Positions 62,228-64,000 of a DNA stretch of 64,000 bases are shown here, piece by piece (position 1 is the stretch's first letter; each line of letters begins with the position of its first letter). The stretch spans positions 32,951,876 to 33,015,875 of the forward strand of contig JBCFYV010011135.1 of assembly GCA_039000515.1 (NCBI GenBank), read 5' to 3'. The stretch comes from Timema cristinae (taxonomy: Eukaryota > Arthropoda > Insecta > Phasmatodea > Timematidae). Both the position numbers and the translations under genes were made by a program. The notes under the pieces were generated by a model. It did no database searches and was not told the origin of the DNA. It was given only the letters and a program-made list of their open reading frames with translations.

Positions 62228-63403
62228 AAGGATATAGACTTACAAACTAACTTAACCTAGGACAGCAACACTAGCACCAGGAGCTGTAATATCTGGGTAA
62301 CAGGACCAACACAGGGATATAGACTTACAAACTAACTTAACCTAGGACAGCAACACTAGCACCAGGAGTTAAAATATCTGGGTAACAGGACCAACACAGG
62401 GATATAGACTTACAAACTAACTTAACCTAGGACAGCAACACTAGCACCAGGAGTTGTAATATCTGGGTAACAGGACAAACACAGGGATATAGACTTACAA
62501 ACTAACTTAACCTAGGACAGCAACACTAGCACCAGGAGTTGTAATATCTGGGTAACAGGACCAACAGAGGGATATAGACTTACAAACTAGCTTAACCTAG
62601 GACAGCAACAATAGCACCAGGAGTTATAATATCTGGGTAACAGGACCAACAGAGGGATATAGACTTACAAACTAACTTAACCTAGGAGAGCAACACTAGC
62701 AGCAGGAGTTGTAATATCTGAGTAACAGGACCAACACAGGGATATAGACTTACAAACTAACTTAACCTAGGACAGCAACACTAGCACCAGGAGTTGTAAT
62801 ATCTGGGTAACAGGACCAACACAGGGATATAGACTTACAAACTAACTTAACCTAGGACAGCAACACTAGCAGCAGGAGTTGTAATATTGGGTAACAGGAC
62901 AACACGGGATATAGATTAAAACTACTTAACCTAGACAGCAAACACTAGCACCAGGAGTTGTAATATCTGGGTAACAGGACCACACGGGATATAGACTTAC
63001 AAACAGCTTAACTAGGACAGCAAACTAGCACCAGAGTTGTAATATCTGGGTAACAGACCAACACAGGGATATAGACTTACAAACTAACTTAACTAGGACA
63101 TCAACACTAGCACCAGGAGCTGTAATATCTGGTAACAGGACCAACACAGGGATATAGACTTACAAACTAACTTAACCTAGGACAGCAACACTAGCACCAG
63201 GAGTTGTAATATCTGGGTAACAGGACCAACATAGGGATATAGACTTACAACTAACTTAACCTAGGACAGCAACACTAGCACCAGGAGTTGTAATATCTGG
63301 GTGACAGAACGAACACAGGGATATAGACTTACAAACTAACTTAACCTAGGACAGCAACACTAGCACCAGGAGTTGTAATATCTGTGTGACAGGACCAACA
63401 CAT
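62228..63403 (-). repeat. 85-bp tandem array, locus 4, inverted
   Basis: About 14 copies of GATATAGACTTACAAACTAA, CTTAACCTAGGACAGCAACA, CTAGCACCAGGAGTTGTAAT, ATCTGGGTAACAGGACCAAC. Copies at 62886-63125 contain many single-base losses not seen elsewhere in the array. Confidence 0.95.
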
Positions 63404-64000
63404 ACACAACTTTGATCCCCCACACCACTCATCTACTCGAGTCCTTATCCTCCACAAAGGATCACCGGGTGTCGCTCTAATAGCTCATACTTCATCTCCT
63501 TAACTAACACAATCACTGGTATTTTAGTGTTTTCCTCCCCTCTCTATGGTCCTACAACACCGACCCTGGGGTATATTTCCGGTCTTTGTGTGTTCACAAT
63601 GGTCCTCCACTCCTCAGACTACCCCCCCCCCCCTCCTCTGCAACGGGGACAGTAAGAGACGACAACTAAAACAGGTGGGGGCAACATGTTGAAGGTTCCA
63701 ATACTGGACGAGGGCTTCAAGGTAGCCTCGTCCGTGCTCGGGTAGGTTAGTTATCTTAAAAGGCCGCATTAAACGTAGCAGGTTGCAGCGCTGCAAGATG
63801 ATCGTGTAATACACCTAAATGATCGGTGCGCGTATCAGAAAGCTGGCAGCGCAAATATCAAACGAGTTTGATATTTTATGATCGGATGACTGCTTTCTGC
63901 ACCGTGTAATCGCTTACTGGGCTTCCAACTCGTCGAATTTTGTACTGCGTGTGCGTGCGCCTGGTCGAGATAAGGTAGTATCAGACCAGAGGATATATTT
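63404..64000. other. Unrecognised, GC-richer end of window
   Basis: C run at about 63625-63636. A 66-codon minus frame shows no domain. The composition is less AT-rich than most of the window, so coding or regulatory sequence just beyond is possible but not shown. Confidence 0.35.

Overview
This window is eukaryotic, repeat-dominated, AT-rich animal DNA. I found no intact protein-coding gene, no rRNA and no convincing functional tRNA. The evidence is tRNA-derived SINEs with target-site duplications (TSDs), non-LTR retrotransposon (LINE) remnants, MITE and foldback elements, a solo-LTR-like insertion, (TAA)n microsatellites and long tandem arrays. A short (TTAGG)4 run and the style of the LINE ends fit an arthropod, but this is weak evidence and I do not name a species.

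Tandem arrays cover roughly a quarter of the window (about 16 kb by my coordinates). The families are: an 85-bp unit at four loci (3.2, 10.0, 44.8 and 62.2 kb, the last inverted); a 51-bp unit at 4-5.4, 29.5 and 43.7 kb; a 45/57-bp unit at 16.6-17.7 and 30.0-30.5 kb; a 46-bp unit at 19.0-19.7 and 55.8-56.7 kb; an 80-bp unit at 30.6-31.9 kb; a 101-bp unit at 27.8 and 35.0-36.0 kb; a 57-bp unit at 40.1-41.6 kb; a 45-bp unit at 42.6 kb; a 70-bp unit at 51.9-54.3 kb; and a 94-bp unit at 57.1-57.7 kb.

The most interesting observation is that two of these families come from the reverse-transcriptase (RT) C-terminal coding region of LINEs. The 46-bp array sits inside a recognisable LINE tail (motifs RWAGH, GKRPMGRPRRRWEDNI, AQDRDRWR). 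The seam is a 9-bp direct repeat on either side of the unit, which suggests how the array started. The 45/57-bp array repeats 15 or 19 codons of a second LINE (VLRRVGEK motif), so most unit changes keep the frame. A third LINE end (34.8-35.0 kb) is joined at almost the same position to the unrelated 101-bp array.

Dispersed elements: SINE-A (head GTGACCTGGTGGTCTAGGGG) and SINE-B (head CCCACTTCGGTGGCCGCATG) have different tRNA-like heads but the same 3' end, CCCGAACGGGTAGTAAGACG followed by (TAA)n. SINE-C (three copies) has a different body. Several SINEs have 8-13 bp TSDs, and one has an empty-site counterpart inside this window. Other families are a foldback element with ~183-bp arms, a MITE starting CAGTAGCC, a ~740-bp TIR element present twice in opposite orientation (one copy split by a solo-LTR-like insertion), and an element carrying two outward-reading, oppositely oriented tRNA-like modules. 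The remaining stretches are AT-rich, low-complexity or unrecognised non-coding sequence.
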